This document shows positions 17,542 through 25,324 of a stretch of 64,000 nucleotides of DNA, in pieces. Source of the DNA: Mycobacterium sp. DL440 (GTDB taxonomy: Bacteria > Actinomycetota > Actinomycetes > Mycobacteriales > Mycobacteriaceae). The DNA lies in assembly GCF_011745145.1 (NCBI RefSeq), contig NZ_CP050191.1, positions 4,721,333 to 4,785,332 on the forward strand. The letters are read 5' to 3'. The notes beneath the pieces are model-generated. The model did not search any database. It was not told the origin of the DNA and was given only the letters and a program-made list of their open reading frames with translations. A program made the translations under genes and the position numbers. Each line of letters opens with the position of its first letter. The stretch's first letter is position 1.

Positions 17542-18294
17542 GTGACGTTCGACGAGTTGGTGGCCGAGGCTGATGCGGCGCCGGTGGAGGGCTGGGACTT
17601 CTCGTGGTTGGAGGGCCGGGCCACCGAGGCCCGGCCCTCGTGGGGCTATCAGCGCTTGATGAGCCAGAGATTGACGACGGTGTCCTCGGCGCTGGACATC
17701 CAGACCGGCGGCGGTGAGGTTCTCGCCGGCACGGCGACGTTCCCACCGGCCATGGCGGCCACCGAATCCTGGCCACCCAACCTCGACCGCGCGACCCGGC
17801 TGCTGGGACCCCGCGGCGTCGTCGTGGTCGCCGATCCCGACGAGCCGCCGCTGCCGTTCGCCGACGCGGCATTCGATCTGGTGCTCAGCCGGCACCCGGC
17901 CACCGTGTGGTGGGACGAAATCGCCCGCGTGTTGACCCCGGGCGGTACCTACCTGGCCCAACACGTCGGCCCGGCAAGCGTTTTCGAGCTGACCGAGTTC
18001 TTTCTCGGGCCACAGCCAGAGGCTCGGAGGGCCCGTGACCCGGAAATCGAGTCCGCCGCCGCGCGGACCGCCGGCCTCGACATCGTCGACCTGCGTGCCG
18101 AGCGGCTGCGGGTGGAGTTCTTCGATGTCGGCGCGGTGGTGTACTTCCTGCGCAAGGTCATCTGGATCGTGCCCGGCTTCACGGTGGACACCTACCTCGA
18201 CCGGCTCGCGGAGCTGCACCGGCAGATCCAGGCCGACGGTTCGTTCGTCGCGCACTCGTCGCGCCACCTGATCGAGGCGCGCAAGCCCGGTTGA
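17542..18294 (+). CDS. Class I SAM-dependent methyltransferase
   Basis: A 250-residue protein with GTG start. A shortened motif I (ALDIQTGGGEVL, about residues 50-61), an acidic loop (VVVVADPDEPPLPF), motif IV (AAFDLVLSRHPATVWWDEIARVLTPGGTYL) and a C-terminal insertion ending SSRHLIEARKP fit an UbiE/BioC-like methyltransferase. The substrate is unknown. It lies 16 bases before the AraC gene, so they probably form one transcript. Confidence 0.8.
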   Translation: MTFDELVAEADAAPVEGWDFSWLEGRATEARPSWGYQRLMSQRLTTVSSALDIQTGGGEVLAGTATFPPAMAATESWPPNLDRATRLLGPRGVVVVADPDEPPLPFADAAFDLVLSRHPATVWWDEIARVLTPGGTYLAQHVGPASVFELTEFFLGPQPEARRARDPEIESAAARTAGLDIVDLRAERLRVEFFDVGAVVYFLRKVIWIVPGFTVDTYLDRLAELHRQIQADGSFVAHSSRHLIEARKPG

Positions 18295-18310
18295 GCGCTA
18301 CTCTACGGTC

Positions 18311-19243
18311 GTGGACGCCCTGGTCGGACTGCTCGACGGCGTACGTGCCCGCGGCGCGTTCGTGTTGCGGCTGCGAATGGATCCGCCGTGGTCACTCGCC
18401 ATCCGTGACGAGGCCCCGCTTGCCCTGATCTGCCAGACCCGTGGCGACGCGGTGATCGTCGGCGACGACAGTGGCACGTTTCGGCTCGGCCCGGGCGATG
18501 TGGCGCTCACCCGCGGCACCGAGAACTACGTATTCGCTGACAATCCGGCCACGCCGCCGAGCATCGTCATCAATCCCGGACAGCAATGCACCACGCTGTC
18601 CGGCGAGGATCTGCATTTCGAGATGTCGCTCGGGCTACGCAGCTGGGGCAACAGCACCACGGGTGCCGCGGAGTCGATCGTGTGCGCCTATGAAGGCCGC
18701 AGCGAGGTCAGTGCGCGCCTGCTCGACGCGCTGCCGGCGGTGTTGGTGCTGCGAGCGGACGAGTGGGACACCCCGCTGATCGATCTGCTGTCCGTCGAGG
18801 CCGGCCGCGACGGACCTGGGCAGGAGGCCTACCTCGACCGTCTCCTCGACCTCCTGCTGATCGGCGTGCTGCGCACCTGGTTCGACCGAGACGGCAATGC
18901 TCCGTCGTGGTGGCAGGCCGAACAGGGTCCCGTCGTCGGACCCGCCCTCAAGTTGATCTACAACAATCCGGCATATCCCTGGACCGTGGGCAATCTTGCT
19001 GCAGCGGTTGGATGTTCGCGTGCGGTGTTCGCCCGCAGGTTCACCGATCAGGTCGGCGAACCGCCGATCGCGTTCCTCACCGGCTGGCGCCTGGCGCTGG
19101 CGGCCGACCTGCTGCGCGGCAGCGAGGCCACGATCGCCGCCGTGGCCCGGCAGGTCGGCTACTCGACACCGTTCGCGTTGAGCAGCGCGTTCAAGCGGTC
19201 CTACGGGGTCAGCCCGAATGAACATCGGGCGCAGGCTGGTTGA
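18311..19243 (+). CDS. AraC-family transcriptional regulator with cupin sensor
   Basis: A 310-residue protein (GTG start). The N-terminal cupin-type domain (about 1-190) includes PWSLAIRDEAPL and LGPGDVALTRG. The C-terminal double helix-turn-helix begins at about residue 200: WTVGNLAAAVGCSRAVFARRFTDQ and then TIAAVARQVGYSTPFALSSAFKRSYGVSPNEHR. It probably controls the neighbouring methyltransferase or another oxidative-stress gene; the target is not visible. The 3' end overlaps the antiporter gene on the other strand by 35 bases. Confidence 0.85.
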   Translation: MDALVGLLDGVRARGAFVLRLRMDPPWSLAIRDEAPLALICQTRGDAVIVGDDSGTFRLGPGDVALTRGTENYVFADNPATPPSIVINPGQQCTTLSGEDLHFEMSLGLRSWGNSTTGAAESIVCAYEGRSEVSARLLDALPAVLVLRADEWDTPLIDLLSVEAGRDGPGQEAYLDRLLDLLLIGVLRTWFDRDGNAPSWWQAEQGPVVGPALKLIYNNPAYPWTVGNLAAAVGCSRAVFARRFTDQVGEPPIAFLTGWRLALAADLLRGSEATIAAVARQVGYSTPFALSSAFKRSYGVSPNEHRAQAG

Positions 19244-20369
19244 CCCGCGCCGCGAGCACCCCGGCGATCGAGGTGGTCGCGATGGTCACCAGCGCCCCGA
19301 GCATCAGCGCCGACGGATCCCCGGGGGCCAGCAGGTGCTGCTCGGTACCCAGGGTGGCGGCCGCGACCGGGACACCAAGCTGCGCCGCGGAGAACACCGC
19401 CAGCACCACGGGCTGGCCCAACAGCCGGCCGGCCAGATGGGCCAGCACCGATCCCAGACCCAGAACCATACCGAGCGCGATGAATTCGGGTTTGTCGGCG
19501 AGTTCGCGAACCTGCAGCGAGGCACCGAGCCACACGAAAAACAGTGGACCGAAGAAGCCCTCGGTGACCCCGAACAGTTGTCTGGCCAGCCGGCGCGGCT
19601 CGCCGATCGCCGACACCACCAGCCCAAGTGCGAACCCGGCCAGCATGATCGACACGTGCGTGGTGATGGCCAGCGCCGACAGACCGAACAACACGACCAG
19701 ACTCAGCCGCAATTCCAGAGCGAACTTGTGGTCCTCGGAATAGCGGTGCAGTCGCTTGCGGAGCCCGCGGGCGTTCGCGGCGCGCAGCACGACGAACAGC
19801 ACCACCGCGCAGCCGGCGATGGCCAGCGCTCCGAGTGCTGCCCGCGGCGCCCGCTGGATGTCGATCACCAAGGGCAGCAGCACAATCGATGCCGCATCGG
19901 CAATGGCGATCTGCGCGGTCACCGACAGCACGTTCGGCCCCTGCAGGCGCAGACTGTCGACGACCGGTAGCGCCAGCGCGGCCGACGACGACGCCATCAC
20001 CACGGCGTACAGGGCCGCGTGTCCGGTGCCGAACACCCCGGCGGTCACCACGCCGAGCACCGCGGCTACCGCACCCACCAGCAGTGCGCGCAGCATCGCC
20101 TTCGGGATGTCCTTGCGCAGCGCGGTGTCGCGGACCGGCACGTGGGTGCCGACGACGAACATCACCAGGGCGAAGCCGATGTTGGCCAGCAGCGTGAAGG
20201 TGGGGTCGGAATGGTCGAGGACGCCGAATCCGGTTCTGCCGAATACGATCCCGACGATCAACTCGCCGATAACCACCGGGAGCCGCAGCCGTGGGACGGC
20301 GGCCAGTGCCGGTCCGGTCAGGCCGACGACGGCGACCAGGGCCAGCGTGTCGAACCCGAACCCGGCCAC
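19209..20369 (-). CDS. Cation/proton antiporter (CPA2, Na+/H+ exchanger domain)
   Basis: A 386-residue integral membrane protein with 12 or so helices. LPVVIGELIVGIVFGRTGFGVL is the typical CPA2 second helix. The inverted-repeat transporter fold is visible as two sets of helices (ALYAVVMASSSAALALPVVDSL, then IAIADAASIVLLPLVIDI with the conserved acidic pair region). There is no C-terminal TrkA domain, so it is a short version. It would exchange Na+ or K+ for protons. Confidence 0.82.
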   Translation of the reverse strand: MAGFGFDTLALVAVVGLTGPALAAVPRLRLPVVIGELIVGIVFGRTGFGVLDHSDPTFTLLANIGFALVMFVVGTHVPVRDTALRKDIPKAMLRALLVGAVAAVLGVVTAGVFGTGHAALYAVVMASSSAALALPVVDSLRLQGPNVLSVTAQIAIADAASIVLLPLVIDIQRAPRAALGALAIAGCAVVLFVVLRAANARGLRKRLHRYSEDHKFALELRLSLVVLFGLSALAITTHVSIMLAGFALGLVVSAIGEPRRLARQLFGVTEGFFGPLFFVWLGASLQVRELADKPEFIALGMVLGLGSVLAHLAGRLLGQPVVLAVFSAAQLGVPVAAATLGTEQHLLAPGDPSALMLGALVTIATTSIAGVLAARVNQPAPDVHSG

Positions 20370-20378
20370 GTCAGCGCG

Positions 20379-20756
20379 TCATGCCTGCCACGACACCAGC
20401 TGACACGGTATCGGGGTGTTCTCATCGGTGACGTAGCTCGCGCACACCCGGTGATAGCCGTCGGCAATTTGTAGCGGCACGTTGCCGGCCACCTCGCCGC
20501 GCACCAACAGGATCGGTGACAGCGCCTTGCCCGAACTGATCTTGGACAGGTCCGCGCGGACATGTGCATTGGTTTCCGGCAGCAACGGCAGCCCGGCGGC
20601 CCGCAGGATGTCTTTTGCCTTGCGGTACACCACCTCCGCCTTCTTCAGCGCCGCCACCGTGTCCGTCACGGCGGAAGCCTGGGCGATCAGGCTGAGATAG
20701 TCGGCGGCGGCGTCATAGTCGTGCTCCTCGGGAGAATCGAGCCACTTCACGGCCAT
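20379..20756 (-). CDS. Small ParB/Srx-fold-like conserved protein
   Basis: A 125-residue protein. The C-terminal half, ISSGKALSPILLVRG followed by LQIADGYHRVCASYV, resembles the ParB/sulfiredoxin-type fold in which a GxxRxxA loop binds nucleotide or DNA (here DGYHRVCA). The N-terminal half is helical. Conserved in mycobacteria to my recollection, but function unknown. It is the last gene before the integrative element and probably in one transcript with the antiporter (9-base gap). Confidence 0.6.
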   Translation of the reverse strand: MAVKWLDSPEEHDYDAAADYLSLIAQASAVTDTVAALKKAEVVYRKAKDILRAAGLPLLPETNAHVRADLSKISSGKALSPILLVRGEVAGNVPLQIADGYHRVCASYVTDENTPIPCQLVSWQA

Positions 20757-20775
20757 CCGCACACATTAGGCGCTG

Positions 20776-20795
20776 ATCCAGTTCCCGTGGAACCC
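20776..20795. other. Predicted attL core
   Basis: ATCCAGTTCCCGTGGAACCC, identical to 23377-23396. On the minus strand it encodes GFHGNW, the C-terminal histidine motif of carotenoid oxygenases, and it is followed by an orphan stop codon. Confidence 0.75.
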
Positions 20796-20811
20796 AATCC
20801 AGGCAGTTTGG

Positions 20812-20871
20812 CAACGTTGGTTGCGGTTGACCACGTTGGCAATGGCTGGTCAATCACGTTGGTCGCGTTGG
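20812..20871. repeat. Four short repeats, possible integrase arm sites
   Basis: CAACGTTGG (20812-20820), CCACGTTGG (20831-20839), TCACGTTGG (20854-20862) and TCGCGTTGG (20863-20871) share the core CGTTGG just inside the left boundary. Their position fits arm-type binding sites of a lambda-like integrase. Confidence 0.4.
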
Positions 20872-20893
20872 TGGCAAACGGCGGTTTGTGAAG

Positions 20894-20919
20894 CTCCTGC
20901 GGACGCACTGCGGACTAGG
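20894..20919. repeat. 26-bp direct repeat, left copy
   Basis: This copy reads CTCCTGCGGACGCACTGCGG then ACTAGG. The partner at 23322-23347 differs at one base (G to A) and directly follows the integrase remnant. Confidence 0.8.
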
Positions 20920-20950
20920 CTTGCCAAAACGGCAATTTGAGTTGCGAGGA

Positions 20951-21445
20951 TCAGACGACAAGCAGGGTGCACAGGACAAGCGCACCGGTTGCAGCAAGCT
21001 GAAAGGCACTCGAAGCGATCAGAAATTTGAACTTTATGTCCGTCCCCGATCGCAATCTGCGGATCACGCCGACATTGGAGTTCGACGTGATGTTCCTGGC
21101 GGCAACCTCGCTGACTTGCCAATGATCATCGATGAGCGACTGAAGATACTCAGGGCTGGGCACCGTGGATTTCCAGGGGAGCGCAGCGATTACGGCACAT
21201 GCAGCAGCAAGGAGAAGTGAGCCGAGGGCGACGGCTAGAGCCCCGCGGGCGTGACCGGTGAGCACAAAATCTTTACCCACGAGCACAGCGAAAACTCCGA
21301 GAACGAGGGTCACTAAGCCTGTCGACGCGGTGAGGGCCCCGGCCGCTCGGCTGTTCACCGAGGCCCGTCTGTCGTACTCAGCCTTCAGTTCGGCTTCAAC
21401 GAACGCGGCGTACTGCTTGCCCTGATCTGCCCAATTGGCCACCAC
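20951..21445 (-). CDS. Three-helix membrane protein of the element (possible effector-like)
   Basis: A 164-residue protein (GTG start). An N-terminal amphipathic segment (YAAFVEAELKAEYDRRASVNSRAAG) leads into a helix pair (about residues 38-60 and 68-90). A charged middle region and a final helix at the C-terminus (about 144-163) follow. The layout, a polar N-terminal helix with D/E-R-x-S and RA motifs followed by paired helices, is reminiscent of small membrane effectors of phage-defence systems (Pycsar TM or SLATT type). This similarity is by shape only. It is preceded 6 bases upstream by a 48-residue gene and is probably co-transcribed with it. Confidence 0.55.
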   Translation of the reverse strand: MVANWADQGKQYAAFVEAELKAEYDRRASVNSRAAGALTASTGLVTLVLGVFAVLVGKDFVLTGHARGALAVALGSLLLAAACAVIAALPWKSTVPSPEYLQSLIDDHWQVSEVAARNITSNSNVGVIRRLRSGTDIKFKFLIASSAFQLAATGALVLCTLLVV

Positions 21446-21451
21446 GACCCG

Positions 21452-21598
21452 TCAACGGGTCTCGGTGTCTTTTGGTAGCCGGTGGTTGAACACCGTGTCG
21501 TACTCAGGCGGTGGACGATGCGGGGGCGGCTCGGGACCGGTGTCTGGAGCCGCCTCTTGCTGGCTAACGTCAGCCGATGGCTGGTTCGGATCGGTCAT
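21452..21598 (-). CDS. Small proline-rich protein (48 aa) upstream of the membrane protein
   Basis: This frame starts at an ATG preceded by AGGGGGC and encodes MTDPNQPSADVS to LPKDTETR, rich in Pro, Glu and Asp with no hydrophobic stretch. It ends 6 bases before the GTG of the membrane protein gene. Its only support is the ribosome-binding site and the tight linkage. Function unknown. Confidence 0.4.
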   Translation of the reverse strand: MTDPNQPSADVSQQEAAPDTGPEPPPHRPPPEYDTVFNHRLPKDTETR

Positions 21599-21695
21599 TA
21601 CGCCCCCTGATTGTCCATCTCGGATGCTATCGCTCACTCGCGTGCAGAGTCTCAATTTGGTGCAGCCGCTTGAGCGCGTCCTACCATCAAGACCC

Positions 21696-22118
21696 ATGGT
21701 TCGGAAACTCACGCCAGCGCATCAACGCAACGCAGTCTCGCAAGGAATCGCACTAGGACTGCGCGTGCTCAGACGATCCGAATTCGATCACCAAAAAACT
21801 CGAGTCGACCTCGCGTTCGAGCACGCATGGCGCGACTGGCCGGCCGAATACCGCGCCCACTTTTCCCAGGTCAACAGCGACTTAAGCAAAGGCAAGGACG
21901 CTTTCTGGGTGCTATCCGAAGCCACCAAGAAGAAGAAAGTAACCCCGCTCTATTGGGAGTGGACAGGTCCGAAGCTCGTCATCCACCAACGCAGCGATGA
22001 TTGGGATAGCGACAACCCTGACGACCTCGAACACGCGATGCAGATGATCGGAACCGATGTACCACTGCACGGCTGGGTATCGCTGGCAACCGAGTTCCTG
22101 AGCCAGCTCGATCGATAG
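21696..22118 (+). CDS. Hypothetical protein of the integrative element (140 aa)
   Basis: An unrecognised protein that starts MVRKLTPAHQRNAVSQGIALG. Its middle carries charged helices (DLAFEHAWRDWPAEYRAHF, SEATKKKKVTPLYWEW) and its end is acidic. There is no membrane segment and no known motif. The frame is open for 87 codons further upstream, but that part overlaps the 48-residue gene on the other strand and reads as low-complexity noise. It diverges from that gene. Confidence 0.5.
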   Translation: MVRKLTPAHQRNAVSQGIALGLRVLRRSEFDHQKTRVDLAFEHAWRDWPAEYRAHFSQVNSDLSKGKDAFWVLSEATKKKKVTPLYWEWTGPKLVIHQRSDDWDSDNPDDLEHAMQMIGTDVPLHGWVSLATEFLSQLDR

Positions 22119-22282
22119 CCGCGTCCGGGGCGGGCGTCGGCACCCCTGCGCTACAAGCGGGGCCCAGACGGTTGTGAATGTGACCGACGATCCAGATCAA
22201 GGGGATTCAGTCAGATCCTTCGGGTGCGTCAATTACTCTCTTGCTCCGGGCGTCAAACGGCGGCGCCGCATTCGAGGGGGCC

Positions 22283-23020
22283 ATGAACACGCAGACTCCA
22301 ACACCACCGCCATGGTTTGAAGGCTTGCCGAAAGACGAACGCGGCTTCTACGTGCTCGCTGAAGCGGGCTGGGTCGACGGCCAGCCAATGTTCAGCAAGT
22401 TCGACATGGACCGGACGATCGCCCTCGCAATGCATCGAGCATGCGCGCTATGTGGGTATCCGATGCCGAAGGGCCACAACGTCTATCGAGGCTTCTCGCA
22501 AGGGGATGCCGCCGAGATTCGCATGAATCAGAGAGAGCATTCACACGATCTGGCTGGCCCACTCCACCTGTCCTGCGCCTTGTACTCGGCGATCGTCTGT
22601 CCTTTCCTCCGGGAGAAGACCGCCCGCATGGGGAAGGACAGCAAGATCAACCCAGGCGGGAAGCGGGGCAGCCTCGCCGCGGTCATGGGGTTCAGCGACT
22701 TCGGGCTGATGGTCTTACAGGTGCCCAACCCCGACCCCGAGGCGTTACCGCCCAATTTCATGACTGCGTATCTCGGCCTACAGGACGATATTCGCTACAG
22801 GGACGGGCAGGAGCTGCTGGAGCGGTACTACGCGGCCGTCGAGTCGGATCGGGAAATCATTGATATGTCGCAGCCACGGATGTTTTGGGGGCCGACAGAT
22901 GCTGACTACAGAAAAAGGAAGCTCGCGATCAAGCGCATCGGCGAAGTCACGCGACGGACACCTGTCGGTATCCCGATGATCGTTGACAGTCCGGTTCCGT
23001 ACATCACGTTCCCGCTCTGA
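22283..23020 (+). CDS. Hypothetical protein with a zinc-knuckle-like motif (245 aa)
   Basis: Started at the ATG of MNTQTPTPPPWFEGLPKDERG. A possible metal site is formed by CALCG (CxxC near residue 53) and the later HSHDLAGPLHLSCALY, an arrangement seen in zinc ribbons or HNH-like folds. No catalytic HNH is evident. The rest is globular without membrane helices. Lower GC than neighbours and location between the att repeats mark it as cargo. The 164 bases before it contain no other gene I can see. Confidence 0.5.
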   Translation: MNTQTPTPPPWFEGLPKDERGFYVLAEAGWVDGQPMFSKFDMDRTIALAMHRACALCGYPMPKGHNVYRGFSQGDAAEIRMNQREHSHDLAGPLHLSCALYSAIVCPFLREKTARMGKDSKINPGGKRGSLAAVMGFSDFGLMVLQVPNPDPEALPPNFMTAYLGLQDDIRYRDGQELLERYYAAVESDREIIDMSQPRMFWGPTDADYRKRKLAIKRIGEVTRRTPVGIPMIVDSPVPYITFPL

Positions 23021-23170
23021 CCGGCAACACATGAAGGCCGGGATATCGGCGATTACAGGAAGAACGCTTCGCCGGTGGAGTTGTCGCCCGCGTAGGTGGC
23101 GCCGAGCAGCGCCAGGGTTCCTGCTACGACCTGGTGGATGGACACCGAGGAGTCGCGTCGGTCCCACCCC

Positions 23171-23350
23171 CACCCGCCTGGATGCGACGTCGTCACCGTG
23201 CAGCGGGCGCTCGGCCATGCCTCCGCTGTGGAGACTCTGGGCACGTACGGGCACCTGTGGCCCGACGCTTCCGACCGAACCAGGAAGGCCGCGGGTGAGC
23301 TGCTGACGGCGGCGCTCAGTCCTCCTGCGGACACACTGCGGACTAGGGCC
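23171..23350 (+). pseudogene. C-terminal remnant of a tyrosine (phage-type) integrase
   Basis: In this frame the sequence reads CDVVTVQRALGHASAVETLG then TYGHLWPDASDRTRKAAGELL. This matches the end of mycobacterial phage-type integrases: GH of the HxxR/GH box, then the active-site Tyr in TYGHLWP. The catalytic Arg and most of the protein are absent upstream, so the gene is dead. It sits immediately inside the right att repeat, the usual place for an integrase. Confidence 0.7.
23322..23347. repeat. 26-bp direct repeat, right copy
   Basis: This is the partner of 20894-20919 with one mismatch. It overlaps the 3' end of the integrase remnant and lies 29 bases inside the right att core. Confidence 0.8.
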
Positions 23351-23366
23351 TCAAAACTGCCTCTGA

Positions 23367-24677
23367 CTAGGCGCCTATCCAGTTCCCGTGGAACCCGTAG
23401 GGCACGCGTTGCGGCAGTTTGATGGTGGCGACCGGCTTCCCGCCGAAGTCCGACGCATCCAGGATCACGAGATCGCTGCCGTCGCGCTCGGGGTTGTAAA
23501 CGTAGCCCAGATACCAACCGTTGCTCTCGTCGGCCGGACCCGCGCCAGGAACGAACACGGCTTCCCCCGGTCCTCCGGATCCGAGTTCGTGCCGCACTCC
23601 GGCGCCGGTGGTCAGGTCGTAACGGATCCAGGCGTTGTCCGCGACGGACACCGAGTACCGGGCGGGCAGACCCGCCAGGCGGTCGTCGATGCGCGGGAAC
23701 TCCACCCCGAGGTCATCGAGCCGACGTTCGCGTACCGTCCCGGCGCTCAGGTCGATCCGCCATTCCCACAGCACACCCTCGACGTCGAACCCGCCGTTGT
23801 CGCGCCACAGCTCGGGATAGCGAACCGCCTGCAGCACAATCGATTTACCCTCATCGTGGGCATTGACGACGTGGAACACGTAGCACGGGTCGATGTCGAA
23901 CCACCGGATGGGCGCGTCGGGATCATCCCGGCGCAGCACGCCGAACCGGGCGCCGTAGTCATCGCTCCAGCGGTAGGGCATGTCGCTTTCGCCCTTGACC
24001 GCGATATCAAGGTCGAACACCACCGGTAGGTCCATGAACACAACGTGGTCCGCAGTCATCGCGAAGTCATGCATCATGGTGTGCGCCTTGACATCTACCG
24101 GCTGATTGATGGTCAGCTCACCACCGGCGTCGGCACGGTGATAGGTGACGTACGGCTCGAAGATGCTGCCGTAGGAGAAGAAGTGCAGCTCACCCGTCGT
24201 CGGACAGATCTTGGGGTGCGCGGTCATCGAGTCGACGAGCTTGCCGCCGAAGTCGTAGGCGCCCAAGGTTTCCAGGTCATTGGTGATCTCGTAGGGCAGT
24301 GAGGATTCCACCAGCGCCAGGGTCTTACCCGCATGGTTGACCACGTGGGTGTTGGCGACGGCTGAGCGCAGGTTGCGGGTGCCGTCCTTGTTGTACAGCG
24401 GGAAGTCCTTGATGAAGCTGTCGGTGCGCACCCAGCGGTTGCGGTACCACTTGGCCGCGCCGTTTTCGATGCGGATGCCGTGGATCATGCCGTCGCCGGT
24501 GAACCAGTGATCTCCGGCCTGGCGCGGGTTGGGTCCGTTGCGCAGATACCAGCCGTGGAGTTCGGCCGGGATGGCGCCTTCGACGGGGAGGTCGTATTCG
24601 GTGAGTTCGTCGGCGACGGGGGCGTAGTTGCCGCGCCGGAAGAAGTCGGTTTCGCCGATGGGCAGGGCTGAAGTCAT
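23367..24677 (-). CDS. Carotenoid oxygenase family protein (RPE65/CCO type)
   Basis: A 436-residue non-haem iron oxygenase that cleaves carotenoid- or stilbene-like double bonds. The four iron-ligand histidines are recognisable in SMTAHPKICP, TMMHDFAMTADH, YVFHVVNAHDEG and the C-terminal GFHGNW. PAELHGWYLRNGPNP and GDGMIHGI are family signatures near the N-terminus. I chose the ATG of MTSALPIGETDF; upstream in-frame sequence overlaps the divergent promoter. The final residues GFHGNWIGA lie on the att core, so the integrated element supplies the present 3' end of the gene. Confidence 0.9.
   Translation of the reverse strand: MTSALPIGETDFFRRGNYAPVADELTEYDLPVEGAIPAELHGWYLRNGPNPRQAGDHWFTGDGMIHGIRIENGAAKWYRNRWVRTDSFIKDFPLYNKDGTRNLRSAVANTHVVNHAGKTLALVESSLPYEITNDLETLGAYDFGGKLVDSMTAHPKICPTTGELHFFSYGSIFEPYVTYHRADAGGELTINQPVDVKAHTMMHDFAMTADHVVFMDLPVVFDLDIAVKGESDMPYRWSDDYGARFGVLRRDDPDAPIRWFDIDPCYVFHVVNAHDEGKSIVLQAVRYPELWRDNGGFDVEGVLWEWRIDLSAGTVRERRLDDLGVEFPRIDDRLAGLPARYSVSVADNAWIRYDLTTGAGVRHELGSGGPGEAVFVPGAGPADESNGWYLGYVYNPERDGSDLVILDASDFGGKPVATIKLPQRVPYGFHGNWIGA
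23377..23396. other. Predicted attR core
   Basis: ATCCAGTTCCCGTGGAACCC, identical to 20776-20795, lies inside the last codons of the carotenoid oxygenase gene. Confidence 0.75.
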
Positions 24678-24702
24678 GCACCCCACGGTGACATTCCATA
24701 AC

Positions 24703-24712
24703 TGACATGTCA
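24703..24712. promoter_or_regulatory. Palindrome in the oxygenase/PadR divergent promoter
   Basis: TGACATGTCA is a perfect 10-bp palindrome in the 58-base gap between the two divergent genes. PadR proteins often bind ATGT/ACAT-type dyads, so this is a candidate operator for the adjacent PadR gene. Confidence 0.45.
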
Positions 24713-24735
24713 ATAGTGAAATGTAGACTCGCCGC

Positions 24736-25254
24736 ATGAGTCTGCGCATCGCGGCACTTGGCCTGTTGGCACAGCACCCCGGCAGCGGGTACGACCTGCT
24801 CAAGCGGTTCGAGAAATCGATGGCGAACGTCTGGCCCGCCACCCAGAGCCAGCTTTATGGTGAGCTCAACAAGCTGGCAGACAGCGGCTTCATCGAGGTC
24901 TCGGCCATCGGCCCCCGCGGCCGCAAGGAGTACCGCGTGACCCCCGCCGGCCGCACCGAACTGGAGCGCTGGATCGCCAATCCGGCCGACGATCCGCCCG
25001 AGCGCAGCGCCGGACTACTGCGGGTGTTCCTGCTCGGCGAATTGCCCCGCGACCAGGCGCTCGACCATCTCACGACACTGGCCACCCAGGCCGAATCCGA
25101 GGTGGCGCGGCTCAAAGAACTGGAAGCATCCATTTCCTGGGCCGACACCGACGAGGACCGGTACGGGCACGCGGCCCTGGAGTACGGGCTGCGCTTCAAC
25201 ACCATGCAAGCCGAGTGGGCGCATTGGCTCAAAAAGACTATCGACAACCGATAG
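24736..25254 (+). CDS. PadR-family transcriptional regulator
   Basis: A 172-residue regulator. The winged helix at about residues 5-75 (AALGLLAQHPGSGYDLLKRFE, QSQLYGELNKLADSGFIEVS, KEYRVTPAGRTELERWI) is followed by a C-terminal coiled-coil dimerisation region of the Vir-C type (AESEVARLKELEASISW). It is divergent from the carotenoid oxygenase gene and probably controls it. Confidence 0.88.
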   Translation: MSLRIAALGLLAQHPGSGYDLLKRFEKSMANVWPATQSQLYGELNKLADSGFIEVSAIGPRGRKEYRVTPAGRTELERWIANPADDPPERSAGLLRVFLLGELPRDQALDHLTTLATQAESEVARLKELEASISWADTDEDRYGHAALEYGLRFNTMQAEWAHWLKKTIDNR

Positions 25255-25258
25255 ATCC

Positions 25259-25268
25259 CGATATATCG
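25259..25268. promoter_or_regulatory. Palindrome upstream of the second PadR gene
   Basis: CGATATATCG is a perfect 10-bp palindrome in the 70-base gap ahead of the second PadR gene. AT-rich dyads like this, next to PadR genes, are frequent autoregulatory sites. Confidence 0.45.
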
Positions 25269-25324
25269 TTGACGCATCGGAAGCGCGTTCGGCGCTCCTC
25301 CACGACAACGAAGGACTCACTCCA

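Larger units (their letters stand above)
20776..23396. mobile_element. Small decayed integrative element at the 3' end of a carotenoid oxygenase gene
   Basis: About 2.6 kb bounded by perfect 20-bp direct repeats. It carries a 5'-truncated tyrosine integrase beside the right boundary, a second near-perfect 26-bp direct repeat just inside both ends, and short repeats inside the left end. Internal genes have lower GC and use more Lys and Asn codons than the flanks. The left repeat still translates (minus strand) as the displaced original gene end GFHGNWISA-stop, whereas the resident gene now ends GFHGNWIGA-stop. This is the classic outcome of site-specific integration into a gene's 3' end. With no intact integrase it is probably immobile. 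Confidence 0.75.

Noticed and set aside
23021..23170. Minus-strand frame ending GATYAGDNSTGEAFFL as a gene
   Set aside because: No clear start, and it overlaps the integrase remnant and the oxygenase gene; more likely scrambled element sequence.
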